Assembly: GCA_934272845.1 (NCBI GenBank)
Contig: CAKQSF010000004.1
Span: forward strand, 62,001 to 126,000
DNA: 64,000 bases
From: an uncultured Prevotella sp.
GTDB lineage: Bacteria; Bacteroidota; Bacteroidia; Bacteroidales; Bacteroidaceae
Reading direction: 5' to 3'
Of this stretch, positions 45,079 to 55,186 are shown one piece after another; the stretch's first letter is position 1, and each line of letters starts with the position of its first letter. The notes below the pieces were generated by a model, which made no database searches, was not told the DNA's origin, and was given only the letters and a program-made list of their open reading frames with translations. Position numbers and translations under genes: made by a program.

Positions 45079-48000
45079 ATGGATATGAGAGATGGATTGT
45101 ATAGTGCCCAATACGAGCATGATGCTTGCGGAGTGGGCATGGTGGTTAACATCCACGGAAACAAAAGCCATGATTTGGTTGACAACGCCCTAAAGGTGCT
45201 CGAAAACATGGAGCATCGTGGTGCCGAGACTCGTGACAAAACGGGTGACGGTGCAGGTATTCTGTTGCAGATTCCTCATGAGTTTATACTGCTGCAGGGT
45301 ATTCCGGTGCCTGAGAAGGGTAAGTACGGAACAGGTCTTGTTTTCTTGCCAAAGGAAGCAAAACGCCAGGACGAGATCCTCTCGGTTATGATAGAGGAGA
45401 TTGAGCGTGAAGGACTTACGCTGATGCATCTGCGCACTGTGCCTACCTGTCCAGAGGTATTAGGCGTTGGCGCGCGTGCCGTTGAGCCTGACATAAAGCA
45501 GGTTTTCGTTACGGGTGTGTCTGACGAGAATGCCGAAAACTTCGAGCGTATATTATATAAGGTGCGCAAGAAGATTGAAAAACGTATTACCGACGAGGAC
45601 TTCTATATCTGTTCTCTCTCGAGCAAGGATATAGTTTATAAAGGAATGTTGACGTCTGGTCAACTCCGTCGTTATTATCCAGACCTTTCTAACAATTACT
45701 TTACCAGCGGACTGGCGCTTGTTCACTCACGCTTCTCTACTAACACCTTCCCTAAGTGGAAGTTGGCTCAGCCGTTCCGTCTGCTCTGTCATAACGGTGA
45801 GATTAACACCGTGCGCGGCAACCGCGGTTGGATGAAGGCACGTGAGAGTGTCCTCTCTTCTGAGACTTTGGGCGATGTAAAGGAGATAAGCCCTATACTT
45901 CAGGAGGGAATGTCAGACTCTGCCAGCCTCGACAACGTCTTCGAGTTCTTCGTACAGAGCGGAATGTCATTGCCACAGGCTATGGCTATCCTTGTGCCAG
46001 AGTCATTCAACGACAAGAACCCTATATCAGAAGACCTTAAGGCGTTCTACGAATATTACTCTATCCTTATGGAACCATGGGACGGTCCTGCTGCTCTCAT
46101 GTTCTCTGATGGTCGTTTCGCTGGCGGAATGCTCGACCGAAACGGTCTCCGTCCGTCACGTTATACCATCACGAAGAGTGGACTTATGGTAGTTGCTTCT
46201 GAGGTAGGTGTAATGGATTTCGAACCAAGCGACATCGTCAGCAAGGGCAGATTGCAGCCTGGTAAGATACTCCTCATTGATACAGAAGAGGGCAAAATAT
46301 ACTACGATGGCGAGATAAAAGAGAAGTTAGCAAGTGAGCATCCTTACCGCCAGTGGCTCTCTACCAACCGTATTCAGTTAGAGAAACTGAAGTCAGGACG
46401 TAAGGTTGACAATGCCGTTGAGAACTACGACCGCAAACTTATCAGTTTCGGCTTTGGTCAGGAAGACATCGATAAGACCGTCATACCTATGTGTACCAAG
46501 GGCCAGGAGCCTGTTGCAGCCATGGGTAACGATACACCGTTGGCAGTAATATCAGACAAACCACAGATATTCTTCAACTACTTCCGTCAGCAGTTTGCGC
46601 AGGTTACTAACCCTGCTATCGACCCTATACGTGAGGAACTCGTAATGTCACTGACCGAATACATCGGTCGTGTAGGCTCAGGCATACTGAACCCAGACGA
46701 GTCTAACTGTAAGATGGTGCGCCTGCCACAGCCAGTGCTGACCAACAACGAACTCGACATTCTCTGTAACATACGTTACAAGGGATTCAAAACCAAGAAA
46801 CTACCAATACTCTTCAATGTCGCTGACGGTGAAGCAGGACTGTCAAAGGCTCTGAATGACCTATGCAAGGCAGCAGAACAGTCAGTAGACGAGGGTGTGA
46901 ACTATATCATCCTCTCTGACCGCGACATCGACGACAAGCAGGCGGCAATACCGTCTCTGCTCGCTGTTAGTGCCGTTCACCACTACCTTATCTCTGTTGG
47001 TAAGCGCGTACAGACCGCACTTATCGTTGAGTCTGGTGAGATACGTGAGGTGATGCACGCAGCGTTGCTACTTGGTTATGGTGCGTCTGCCATTAACCCT
47101 TACATGACATTCGCTGTCATTGACGACCTCGTAAAGAAACACAAGGTACAGGAAGAGTACACCACAGCCGAGAAAAACTATATCAAGGCAGTAGACAAGG
47201 GTCTGAAGAAGATAATGTCTAAGATGGGTATATCTACCATCCGCTCTTATCGTGGAGCCAAAATATTTGAGGCAGTAGGACTCTCTGAGGAACTGCTCCA
47301 GACATACTTCGGCACCGACATCTCTACCATTGGAGGTATAGGACTGCGCGACATCGCTCGTGATGCTATCCGTCTGCACGATAATGCCTTCGTGCCAAAG
47401 AAGTTAAGTCCGTTCCTTCCTAACACAGGTCTGTTCAACTATCGTAAGGATGGCATAGACCATGCGTGGAACCCAGATACCATTGCCAACCTGCAACTTG
47501 CCACACGACTGGGCTCTTACAAGAAGTTCCAAGAGTGGGAGCATATCGTTGACACTAAGGAGAAGCCAATATTCCTGCGCGACTTCATGACGTTTAAGAA
47601 GGCAGCAAAGCCTACACCTATCGACGAAGTGGAGCCAGTAGAGTCTATTGTTAAGCACTTCGTAACGGGTGCCATGTCTTTCGGTGCACTGTCTATTGAG
47701 GCACACGAGGCTCTTGCCTTGGCGATGAACAAACTCGGAGCACGTTCTAACACTGGTGAGGGAGGTGAAGACAACGTACGTTACCACACAGAGGTAGACG
47801 GAGTGAGCCTTTCTTCAAAGACAAAGCAGATAGCATCAGGACGTTTCGGCGTAACGGCTGAATACCTCGTAAATGCAGAGGAACTGCAGATTAAGGTGGC
47901 TCAAGGTGCTAAACCAGGTGAGGGCGGACAGTTGCCAGGCTTTAAGGTCAACAAGATTATTGCCAAGACACGTAACGCTATACCTGGAATCACATTGATT

Positions 48001-49569
48001 TCACCACCACCTCATCACGATATCTATTCTATTGAGGACCTCGCACAACTTATATACGACCTGAAGAACATCAACCCTACGGCTGCCGTTTCAGTGAAAC
48101 TCGTTGCCGAGAGTGGTGTGGGCACCATTGCAGCAGGTGTTGCTAAGGCAAAGGCAGACCTCATAGTAATCTCTGGTGCAGAAGGTGGTACGGGTGCATC
48201 ACCAGCATCTTCTATGCGTTTCGCTGGTATATCACCAGAGATAGGACTTGCAGAGACACAGCAGACACTCGTAAAGAACGGACTGCGTAACCAGGTAAGA
48301 CTACAGACCGACGGTCAGTTGAAGACCGCAAAGGACGTCATCCTCATGGCTATGCTTGGTGCAGACGAGTTCTCTTTCGGCACATTGCCACTGATAGTAC
48401 TTGGCTGTCTGATGATGCGTAAGTGTAATACCAACACCTGTCCGGTAGGTGTCGCTACGCAGGATGAGCGTCTTCGCGCTAAGTTCCGCGGTCGTGCGGA
48501 GTACGTTGTTAACTTCTTCACATTCCTTGCACAGCAAACTCGTGAGTATCTTGCAGAGATAGGCGTGAAGAGTTTGAAGGAGATTATCGGACGCACAGAC
48601 CTTATCGAGGTTCACAAAGCAGACCCAACAACAAAGCAAGGCACCATAGACTTCTCACGTTTGCTCTTCAAGCCTGAGACAGACAAGCCTCTCTGCTGGG
48701 ATCGTGAGGCGTTCACCAAGGTGGAAGGCGTTAAGGATCTTGAGATAATAAAGGAGTGTGAGAAGGCCATAGAGAATAAGGAAGAAGTGAACCTTGATTA
48801 CGCTATCAAGAACACTGACCGTGCCGTGGGCACCATGTTGAGCGGTGTCATAGCCAAGAAGTATGGCGAAGAAGGATTGCCAGACAACACTATAAACATC
48901 AAGTTCAAAGGCTCTGCAGGTCAGTCATTCGGTGCTTTTGCTGTGAATGGTGTGAACCTGAAACTCGAAGGCGAGACAAACGACTACTTCGGCAAGGGAC
49001 TTTCTGGTGGCCGCATAGCCATATTGCCACCTGCACGTGTTAATGCCGACTTCGTAGCAGAGGATAATATCATTGCTGGTAATACCGGTCTCTACGGTGC
49101 TACTACTGGCGAACTGTACGTTAACGGTAAGGTTGGTGAGCGTTTCGCAGTGCGTAACTCTGGTGCCATTGCCGTTGTGGAGGGTGCAGGAGACCACTGC
49201 TGTGAGTATATGACAGGCGGTCGCGTGGTAGTTCTTGGTGAAACAGGACGTAACTTCGCTGCTGGTATGTCAGGAGGTGTAGCATACGTTTGGGACAAGA
49301 ACCATAACTTCGATTACTTCTGTAACATGGATCAGGTGGAGATAAACCTCGTTGAGGAAGCAGCCCACCGTAAAGAACTGAAGGAACTTATCCGTAAGCA
49401 TTACCTTTACACAGGTTCTGCACTGGCAGGCAAGATGCTTGACGACTGGAACCACTACGTGGAGGACTTTATTCAGATTGTTCCTATCGAGTATAAGCGT
49501 GTGCTTCAGGAGGAGCAGATGCGCAAGTTGCAGGAGAAGATTGCTAATATGCAGTTGATAAACAATTAA
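45079..49569 (+). CDS. gltB: Glutamate synthase large subunit
   Basis: 1496 residues. The N-terminal glutaminase should be processed to expose Cys17 (HDACGVGMV), which releases ammonia from glutamine. Central and FMN-binding domains (about 800-1200) follow, with the tunnel/FMN segment KPGEGGQLPG, GAEGGTGASPASSM and a 3Fe-4S cluster in CLMMRKCNTNTCPVG (Cys-x5-Cys-x4-Cys). The C-terminal GXGXG beta-helix has GGRIAILPP and GMSGGVAYV. With GltD it makes two glutamates from glutamine and 2-oxoglutarate. Confidence 0.98.
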   Translation: MDMRDGLYSAQYEHDACGVGMVVNIHGNKSHDLVDNALKVLENMEHRGAETRDKTGDGAGILLQIPHEFILLQGIPVPEKGKYGTGLVFLPKEAKRQDEILSVMIEEIEREGLTLMHLRTVPTCPEVLGVGARAVEPDIKQVFVTGVSDENAENFERILYKVRKKIEKRITDEDFYICSLSSKDIVYKGMLTSGQLRRYYPDLSNNYFTSGLALVHSRFSTNTFPKWKLAQPFRLLCHNGEINTVRGNRGWMKARESVLSSETLGDVKEISPILQEGMSDSASLDNVFEFFVQSGMSLPQAMAILVPESFNDKNPISEDLKAFYEYYSILMEPWDGPAALMFSDGRFAGGMLDRNGLRPSRYTITKSGLMVVASEVGVMDFEPSDIVSKGRLQPGKILLIDTEEGKIYYDGEIKEKLASEHPYRQWLSTNRIQLEKLKSGRKVDNAVENYDRKLISFGFGQEDIDKTVIPMCTKGQEPVAAMGNDTPLAVISDKPQIFFNYFRQQFAQVTNPAIDPIREELVMSLTEYIGRVGSGILNPDESNCKMVRLPQPVLTNNELDILCNIRYKGFKTKKLPILFNVADGEAGLSKALNDLCKAAEQSVDEGVNYIILSDRDIDDKQAAIPSLLAVSAVHHYLISVGKRVQTALIVESGEIREVMHAALLLGYGASAINPYMTFAVIDDLVKKHKVQEEYTTAEKNYIKAVDKGLKKIMSKMGISTIRSYRGAKIFEAVGLSEELLQTYFGTDISTIGGIGLRDIARDAIRLHDNAFVPKKLSPFLPNTGLFNYRKDGIDHAWNPDTIANLQLATRLGSYKKFQEWEHIVDTKEKPIFLRDFMTFKKAAKPTPIDEVEPVESIVKHFVTGAMSFGALSIEAHEALALAMNKLGARSNTGEGGEDNVRYHTEVDGVSLSSKTKQIASGRFGVTAEYLVNAEELQIKVAQGAKPGEGGQLPGFKVNKIIAKTRNAIPGITLISPPPHHDIYSIEDLAQLIYDLKNINPTAAVSVKLVAESGVGTIAAGVAKAKADLIVISGAEGGTGASPASSMRFAGISPEIGLAETQQTLVKNGLRNQVRLQTDGQLKTAKDVILMAMLGADEFSFGTLPLIVLGCLMMRKCNTNTCPVGVATQDERLRAKFRGRAEYVVNFFTFLAQQTREYLAEIGVKSLKEIIGRTDLIEVHKADPTTKQGTIDFSRLLFKPETDKPLCWDREAFTKVEGVKDLEIIKECEKAIENKEEVNLDYAIKNTDRAVGTMLSGVIAKKYGEEGLPDNTINIKFKGSAGQSFGAFAVNGVNLKLEGETNDYFGKGLSGGRIAILPPARVNADFVAEDNIIAGNTGLYGATTGELYVNGKVGERFAVRNSGAIAVVEGAGDHCCEYMTGGRVVVLGETGRNFAAGMSGGVAYVWDKNHNFDYFCNMDQVEINLVEEAAHRKELKELIRKHYLYTGSALAGKMLDDWNHYVEDFIQIVPIEYKRVLQEEQMRKLQEKIANMQLINN

Positions 49570-49706
49570 TATGGTGATTTGATTGGTTAGTGGTTTGGTT
49601 GTTTTGTTAAGTGAATTAGATTGCTGTCATAATAAGATTTTGCAGTATTTTCATTAACAAAACAACTAAACAACAAAGCCATCAACCAACAAAAAACGAC
49701 ACAACT
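49570..49706. other. gltB-gltD gap with A/C-repeat leader
   Basis: GTTGTTTTGTTAA (near 49598-49610) and TTAACAAAACAAC (49654-49666) form an inverted repeat. The bases before the gltD ATG are mostly A and C in CAAC/AAAC repeats, as before asnS, thiC and thiG. No promoter was seen, so gltD is probably co-transcribed with gltB. Confidence 0.5.
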
Positions 49707-51071
49707 ATGGGAGACCCTAAAGCATTCCTTACTATACATAGAAAAGAGGCCGGATATAGAGACCTCCATGACAGAGTTCAGGACTTCGGTGAAGTGGAAC
49801 AAACGCTGAACTCTCACGATAGAAAACTACAGGCAAGCCGCTGCATGGACTGCGGTGTTCCGTTCTGTCACTGGGCTTGTCCGCTTGGCAATAAGCCACC
49901 AGAGTATAACGATGCACTCTATAAAGGCGACTGGGCACTGGCATATAACTTGCTTAACGCTACCAACGACTTCCCTGAGTTCACTGGACGCATCTGCCCA
50001 GCACTGTGTGAAAAGGCGTGTGTACTTAACCTTACGGACCACGAACCCGTTACAAACCGTGAGGATGAGTGCGCTATCACCGAGGGAGCATGGCGTGAGA
50101 ATATCATACAGCCACAGCAGTATGAGCGCAATGGCAAGACTGTAGCCGTGATAGGTGCAGGTCCTTCAGGACTTGTTGCAGCCAACCGCCTTAACAAAAT
50201 GGGCTATAAGGTAACGGTATTCGATAAGAACGAGGCTGCTGGTGGATTGCTTCGCTACGGTATTCCTAACTTTAAACTGAACAAGAAGGTTATTGATCGC
50301 CGCATGGACTTGCTCGTTGAGGAGGGAATAGAGTTCGTATACAATGCAGATATAGACCTTAACGCACTGGCAAAGGACGGAAAACTGCCACAGGGTGAGT
50401 TTGATGCCTACGTTGTCAGCACCGGAACGCCAACCGCTCGTGACCTGAAGATACCAGGACGTGAACTGAAAGGCGTTCACCTTGCACTGGAACTGCTCTC
50501 GCAGCAGAACCGCGTGCTGGCAGGAAAAGAATACTCTAAGGAAGAGCGTGTAACGGCAAAGGGCAAGGATGTCCTCGTGATTGGTGGTGGTGATACAGGT
50601 TCTGACTGTATCGGTACGTCACATCGTCAGGGCTGTCTCAGCGTTACTCAGATAGAGATAATGCCAAAGCCCGTTGAAGGCCCAGAGGATCCGAAGAATC
50701 CTTGGCCTAACTGGCCACGCACATTGAAGACTACTTCTTCACATGAAGAGGGCTGTACGCGCCGTTGGAACATCAATTCTCTTGAGTTCCTTGGTAAGGA
50801 TGGCAAGTTGACAGGTGTGAAGGTGCAGCCTATTGACTGGGAACCAAACCCAGAAGGTGGCAGACCTAAGATGGTAGTAGCAGGCGAGCCTGAGGTAATT
50901 AAGTGCGAAATATGCTTCCTTGCCATGGGCTTTCTGAAGCCAGAGCAGCCACAGTTTGGTGAGAACGTATTCGTTTGTGGCGATGCTGCCAACGGTGCCT
51001 CACTTGTAGTACGTGCTATGGCGAGCGGCAGAGACGCAGCAAAGAAGGTTAACGCCTTCCTTACAAAGTAA
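49707..51071 (+). CDS. gltD: Glutamate synthase small subunit
   Basis: 454 residues. The N-terminal region has the 4Fe-4S cysteines CMDCGVPFCHWACPLG and ICPALCEKACVLNL. FAD-binding (VIGAGPSGLVAANRL) and NAD(P)H-binding (VIGGGDTGSDC) Rossmann motifs follow, and near the end FVCGDAANGASLVVRAMASG. It feeds electrons from NAD(P)H to GltB. It is followed by a clear terminator. Confidence 0.97.
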   Translation: MGDPKAFLTIHRKEAGYRDLHDRVQDFGEVEQTLNSHDRKLQASRCMDCGVPFCHWACPLGNKPPEYNDALYKGDWALAYNLLNATNDFPEFTGRICPALCEKACVLNLTDHEPVTNREDECAITEGAWRENIIQPQQYERNGKTVAVIGAGPSGLVAANRLNKMGYKVTVFDKNEAAGGLLRYGIPNFKLNKKVIDRRMDLLVEEGIEFVYNADIDLNALAKDGKLPQGEFDAYVVSTGTPTARDLKIPGRELKGVHLALELLSQQNRVLAGKEYSKEERVTAKGKDVLVIGGGDTGSDCIGTSHRQGCLSVTQIEIMPKPVEGPEDPKNPWPNWPRTLKTTSSHEEGCTRRWNINSLEFLGKDGKLTGVKVQPIDWEPNPEGGRPKMVVAGEPEVIKCEICFLAMGFLKPEQPQFGENVFVCGDAANGASLVVRAMASGRDAAKKVNAFLTK

Positions 51072-51105
51072 CATCCATTCTCTCATAATTATCATTTTCT
51101 TTTAG

Positions 51106-51136
51106 GCGGGCATTCTCTTTGGTAGAGAGTGCCCGC
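51106..51136 (+). terminator. gltBD terminator
   Basis: GCGGGCATTCTCT (51106-51118) pairs with 51124-51136 (one G-U), 5-base loop, followed by TGTTTTGTTCTTTT. Confidence 0.92.
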
Positions 51137-51180
51137 TGTTTTGTTCTTTTCCCCCGTGCGCTTTAACCCTATTACTAGTA

Positions 51181-51378
51181 CGTATTAGCCTTCTTCTCTG
51201 TTCGTATTAGTCTTTCTCTCCGTTCGTATTAGCCTTCTTCTTCGAGCGTATTAGCCTTCTTCTCTGTTCGTATTAGTCTTTCTCTTCGAGCGTATTAGCC
51301 TTCTTCTTCGAGCGTGTTAGCCTTCTTTTCCGTTTGTATTAGTCTTTCTCTTCGAGCGTATTAGCCTTCTTCTCCGTA
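51181..51378. repeat. Tandem array, 9 copies of exactly 22 bases
   Basis: Units of the form CGTATTAGYCTTTCTTCnnnn with two alternating endings (CTCTGTT and TTCGAG types). The period is strictly 22 from 51181 to 51378. It sits between convergent terminators of gltD and the GT90 fusion gene; nothing else was seen in this gap. Confidence 0.95.
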
Positions 51379-51424
51379 CGTTGGCGTTTCTACGTCATTG
51401 CTTAGAGGTCGTTCTTTAAAAACA

Positions 51425-51461
51425 CCCAGCCCCTTACATCGGTGTGAGGTAAAGGGCTGGG
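51425..51461 (-). terminator. Terminator of the GT90 fusion gene
   Basis: CCCAGCCCCTTAC (51425-51437) with GTAAAGGGCTGGG (51449-51461); on the minus strand it is followed by GTGTTTTT. Confidence 0.88.
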
Positions 51462-51468
51462 CGCATGG

Positions 51469-53529
51469 TTAAATTCCTTTTAGTGCTTCACGCAGGTAGT
51501 CTCCGTGGCGCAGTTTGGTGCCAACTCGGCGTGCGTTGGCTATCATTGTAGCGTATTCTTCATCAGAAATATCAGCAATGCGTTTGCTCAGGTCGTGTAA
51601 ATTACTGATGGTGATGCCGATGTTCTCCTTAATTACAATGTCTGCAAGTGCAGATTCGCTCCATACTATCAGCGGGATGCCACAGGCAAGGTATAGAGAA
51701 TTTTTGTGGGATGAATTATATCGCAGGTAGTCTCCATAGTCACCAGTACAGGAGTCAATGCTATCACCGTCCCATACAAGTCCCCACCCACCGGTTATGC
51801 TGCCAGTATTGGCAGGTTGAAACACGCCGCAGTAGGTGAAGAGAGGGTAGGAGGAGATGTCCAAATCACCGAGAATGCCATAGAGACGGAAGCGAATGTC
51901 ATTGTTACTGTTATCTTTGCCGAGTTCATTAAGAAAGACGCTCTTTGTCAGATTGCCAGCAAAGACTATTTCGTTCTTATGCTTTTGTATCTCTTCAGCA
52001 GGTATCATAGGGTCGTCGGAGTAGTAATCGAAGAGGTTTATCACCCTCATTGGTTTCGTAACGCCTAATGATCGCAGTTTGTCTTTCATCGCTTGCGTGT
52101 GTACCAGTAACATGCTGGCATTGTTAATCTGTTCTACCTCATTGGTTTTTATATCGAAACGAATGCACTGTATGTCGTGTACTAACAGTATAACCTTTGC
52201 TTTTTGTATCATGCTATGCGTTGCAATGTACTGCATATGGTCAAGATGGAAATCTTGAATGAACACGATGTCCCCAGGTTTTATGCCTTTTATAACACGT
52301 TTTGCCTGTCGTTTTGCGAAGAAATTGGTTATGATGGGGTAGTGATGATAGGCCTTGTATTTGCCCCACGAGTATTTTCTGTTGACTATGTTGCATACTT
52401 TATACCCCATGTTTTGTAGTGTTTCTACCACGTCTTCGCGGGCTTTGCTCTGTGCATTGACCTGTTGTGAGGCATTAAGTTTAACGAGGTCGTTGATGAT
52501 ATAGTGCTTTTTGTTTGCGGCAAAGCCTTGTTGTTGCCCTGTAAGAGTAAAGTATTTGTCGAGCACCATGAGCGAAATCAGTTTCTCTCTGCGTTTGTTA
52601 CGGAACTGAGATGTCCACTCATGAGCGTGCTGTATGATAGCCTTCGCCTCGTCGGGGTGGTTTTCGTAGTACATCACGCGGTCTATAAGGTCGTGGTAGT
52701 CCGCTGCTATCTCGATGTAATGGTAGTTAGGAATGAGTTTTCCCTCCATGTACCACGTCTCGCAAGTGGGCCTTGGCATAACGGCAATGGAGTTACTTGA
52801 CATCACCCATTTAAGGTTTGAGGCCACATCATTGCCTTCAAGAGCCATGATATACTTATAGTATAGGTGGTCATAGAGCGTCATGTTGCCTGTACTTGCT
52901 AGGTCACACATCGGGTGTTGGCTCCACATCTCAAGGAATTTGATACGCCTTGGCTTGTTTCTTACGTCGCCGCGGAACAGAATTTTGCTTTCTTTATCCT
53001 CCCATTTGATGGGGTCGTGAACCCATGTAAAGTGCCTTACCTTATCAAGATTAAGCAGAATGTTATTGCGGTTGCCATCGTCAGGAGTGATAGGACGGCT
53101 CTTCGTTATCTCTGGTAGGGGGAAAAGGTAGTTCACATCGCCTGGGTTGTAAGCCCATTTGAAGTACTTAGGGAAGTAGCGTGTGTATTCATAAGCGTCA
53201 AAAAAGTACGCGCTATTGACATAGTCGTGTACGTATGACTGCCTTTTATTTATCGTAAACTCTCGCAATGTGCTTGCGTCGGCAGGTAGAAAGATACTAT
53301 CCTTGAACTTACAATAGTAGTCAATTCTTTCCAATAAGTACTTCTGTTCCCACTCATGAAGTTTATAGAATCGTGCAAGGATGTTTTCACGGCGATAGCG
53401 TGTAAACTTTCTCGGAGTGAGATAGCGCAGGTATCCCCACATGTAAAATATCATGTGGTTGTTCTTTCTGGTATGGTGTGCAATGGCATACCATAGTCCT
53501 TTAAGTTTCTCTTGTATGTTATGGGTCAT
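51469..53529 (-). CDS. Fusion glycosyltransferase: GT90-like plus galactofuranosyltransferase-like
   Basis: 686 residues. The N-terminal half (about 70-345) matches the GT90/CAP10 LPS-modifying family: WVHDPIKWEDKESKILFRGD, KYIMALEGNDVASNLKWVMS, then PRPTCETWYMEGKL. The C-terminal half (about 360-686) resembles WbbI-type beta-1,6-galactofuranosyltransferases: IVFAGNLTKSVFL, ITGGWGLVWDGDSIDSCTGD, YLRYNSSHKNSLYLACGIPLIVW. This pairing suggests two successive sugar additions to LPS or capsule. It lies 27 bases downstream of the GT25 gene, probably in one operon. Confidence 0.85.
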   Translation of the reverse strand: MTHNIQEKLKGLWYAIAHHTRKNNHMIFYMWGYLRYLTPRKFTRYRRENILARFYKLHEWEQKYLLERIDYYCKFKDSIFLPADASTLREFTINKRQSYVHDYVNSAYFFDAYEYTRYFPKYFKWAYNPGDVNYLFPLPEITKSRPITPDDGNRNNILLNLDKVRHFTWVHDPIKWEDKESKILFRGDVRNKPRRIKFLEMWSQHPMCDLASTGNMTLYDHLYYKYIMALEGNDVASNLKWVMSSNSIAVMPRPTCETWYMEGKLIPNYHYIEIAADYHDLIDRVMYYENHPDEAKAIIQHAHEWTSQFRNKRREKLISLMVLDKYFTLTGQQQGFAANKKHYIINDLVKLNASQQVNAQSKAREDVVETLQNMGYKVCNIVNRKYSWGKYKAYHHYPIITNFFAKRQAKRVIKGIKPGDIVFIQDFHLDHMQYIATHSMIQKAKVILLVHDIQCIRFDIKTNEVEQINNASMLLVHTQAMKDKLRSLGVTKPMRVINLFDYYSDDPMIPAEEIQKHKNEIVFAGNLTKSVFLNELGKDNSNNDIRFRLYGILGDLDISSYPLFTYCGVFQPANTGSITGGWGLVWDGDSIDSCTGDYGDYLRYNSSHKNSLYLACGIPLIVWSESALADIVIKENIGITISNLHDLSKRIADISDEEYATMIANARRVGTKLRHGDYLREALKGI

Positions 53530-53556
53530 TGGTTGTTAGGTAGTGTAGAGTATGTT

Positions 53557-54306
53557 TTATCTGAAGAAGTATAGAATAGTTTTGTATATCTTCTTGTAAA
53601 ACCATTTTAGTCGTTTGTAAGGGCGTGGCTTTGTAGGTATCATAGTGGGCATACTGCCATCGCAACTGCACTGACACGCTATGCAGGGGTGTGACCAATA
53701 ATAGGTTATTACGCCCTCTTTTATGAGAGTATTGTGTAAAACGTCACTGGTGTATTGTGACTTATGCTCTGCTATATAGGCGAGAATGGCCTCCGCAGCA
53801 ACCTTTGTTATATACATACAGCCAGCAAAACGGTCGCGCTCTGCCTTATACAGCACTCTGCCTTTGCGTCTTTTGCTGCGCGGAACAAGCATAAGGCTAC
53901 TCTCTTCGTAGTTCACTATGCACGCCTCTCCGTTGTGCTCATTTTCTAACTCCGTAAGGCTTTGCGTGAAGATAGTTTTGAATAAAGGCTTCAAGCGTAT
54001 GTCATCCTCCAACACCAGGGCCCCAGGCAGATTGTTATTAACGATATACTGCATGGCAAGAATATGCTTATAGGCACAACTGGTGCGTGGAAAGGCACCG
54101 TGCATAGTGTCTTTCTCACCATTATCAGCAAAGTAACGGTCAATGATTTCTGGCGTAAGGTCTTCCACATTGCCGTCGTTGATAAAGGTGTAGGGCATTG
54201 CTAAAGGGGCTATCTGTCCCTCTACGTAACGCCTTCGTTCCTCGTTGCCGCGGACATGGATAATAAGTATCTGTGTGTTCTGTTCCGTAGTGTTAGTTGG
54301 TTTCAT
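53557..54306 (-). CDS. Family 25 glycosyltransferase
   Basis: 249 residues typical of LPS glycosyltransferases: IIHVRGNEERRRYVEGQIAP at the start, GAFPRTSCAYKHILAMQYIV, the metal-binding ALVLEDDIRL, and FAGCMYITKVAAEAIL. The C-terminus is basic and aromatic (YKRLKWFYKKIYKTILYFF), probably a membrane-surface anchor. First gene of the minus-strand pair. Confidence 0.88.
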   Translation of the reverse strand: MKPTNTTEQNTQILIIHVRGNEERRRYVEGQIAPLAMPYTFINDGNVEDLTPEIIDRYFADNGEKDTMHGAFPRTSCAYKHILAMQYIVNNNLPGALVLEDDIRLKPLFKTIFTQSLTELENEHNGEACIVNYEESSLMLVPRSKRRKGRVLYKAERDRFAGCMYITKVAAEAILAYIAEHKSQYTSDVLHNTLIKEGVITYYWSHPCIACQCSCDGSMPTMIPTKPRPYKRLKWFYKKIYKTILYFFR

Positions 54307-54313
54307 AGTAATT

Positions 54314-54322
54314 GCAAAGGTA
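54314..54322 (-). promoter_or_regulatory. Promoter -7 element of the GT25 gene
   Basis: TACCTTTGC on the minus strand, 8 bases before the ATG; transcription would start at or very near the start codon, so the message may be nearly leaderless. Confidence 0.5.
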
Positions 54323-54371
54323 CATAATAAAATTCAAATTACCAATGTAAGGCAAAAAAAACATCGTTTTA

Positions 54372-54403
54372 TTTGTTTAAGTGGCATATTTCGCTTAACT
54401 TTG
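54372..54403 (+). promoter_or_regulatory. Promoter of the GT32 gene
   Basis: TTTG at 54372-54375 and TAACTTTG at 54396-54403, 20 bases apart. Confidence 0.75.
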
Positions 54404-54439
54404 TATTCTTAATAGCCAAATAGTTAAACGAAACGCACT

Positions 54440-55186
54440 ATGATTCCAAAGATAATACATTACTGTTGGCTCAGCGACGAGCCTTTTCCTGCCAAGATAA
54501 AGAAGTGTATGGACACATGGCAGAAGACGCATCCAGATTATACCGTGAAGCGATGGAGTACTAAGAATTTCGACATCAACTCCGTGCCTTACGTAAAGGA
54601 GGCTTTTGACGCACGCAAATGGGCTTTTGCAGCGGACTATATCCGTATGTATGCGCTTTACACTGAGGGTGGAATATACCTCGACTCTGATGTTCTTTTG
54701 CTTAAGAAGTTCGACTGTTTCCTTGACAATTCCTTCTTCTCCAGCATGGAGTATCACCCCACACAGGTAGAGAAGAGTGGGGCATTGCAGCATCTTGACG
54801 CAGAGGGGCACCGCACTGACGATGCCTTCATTGAGGGAATACAGATACAGGCGGCTGTGATGGGAGCGGAGAAGGGTAGTCCATTCATCAAGGAAGTGCT
54901 CGACTGGTATGCTGACAAGCATTTCTTGAAGCCTGACGGCACATTGATGACAGACGTGCTATCACCTTATATCTACGCAAGAGTGGCTGAAAAGCGAGGC
55001 TTTGTGTATAAGGACATCGACCAACAGTTGCCTGGTCGCATACACATATACCCCTCAGAGACCTTCGCTGGCAACAAACACGAGGTGACACCGAATAGTT
55101 ATGCCATTCATTATTGCGCCCACAGTTGGCACCCTACGGTAAAAGAGAAACTTAAGAAGTTTATTCATAAACTGCGAATAAAGTAG
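54440..55186 (+). CDS. Family 32 (OCH1-like) capsular glycosyltransferase
   Basis: 248 residues: IPKIIHYCWLSDEPFP, WAFAADYIRMYALYTEGGIY and the DxD motif LDSDVLL define the GT32/Gly_transf_sug family of bacterial polysaccharide sugar transferases. No signal peptide. Divergent from the GT25 gene. Confidence 0.92.
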   Translation: MIPKIIHYCWLSDEPFPAKIKKCMDTWQKTHPDYTVKRWSTKNFDINSVPYVKEAFDARKWAFAADYIRMYALYTEGGIYLDSDVLLLKKFDCFLDNSFFSSMEYHPTQVEKSGALQHLDAEGHRTDDAFIEGIQIQAAVMGAEKGSPFIKEVLDWYADKHFLKPDGTLMTDVLSPYIYARVAEKRGFVYKDIDQQLPGRIHIYPSETFAGNKHEVTPNSYAIHYCAHSWHPTVKEKLKKFIHKLRIK

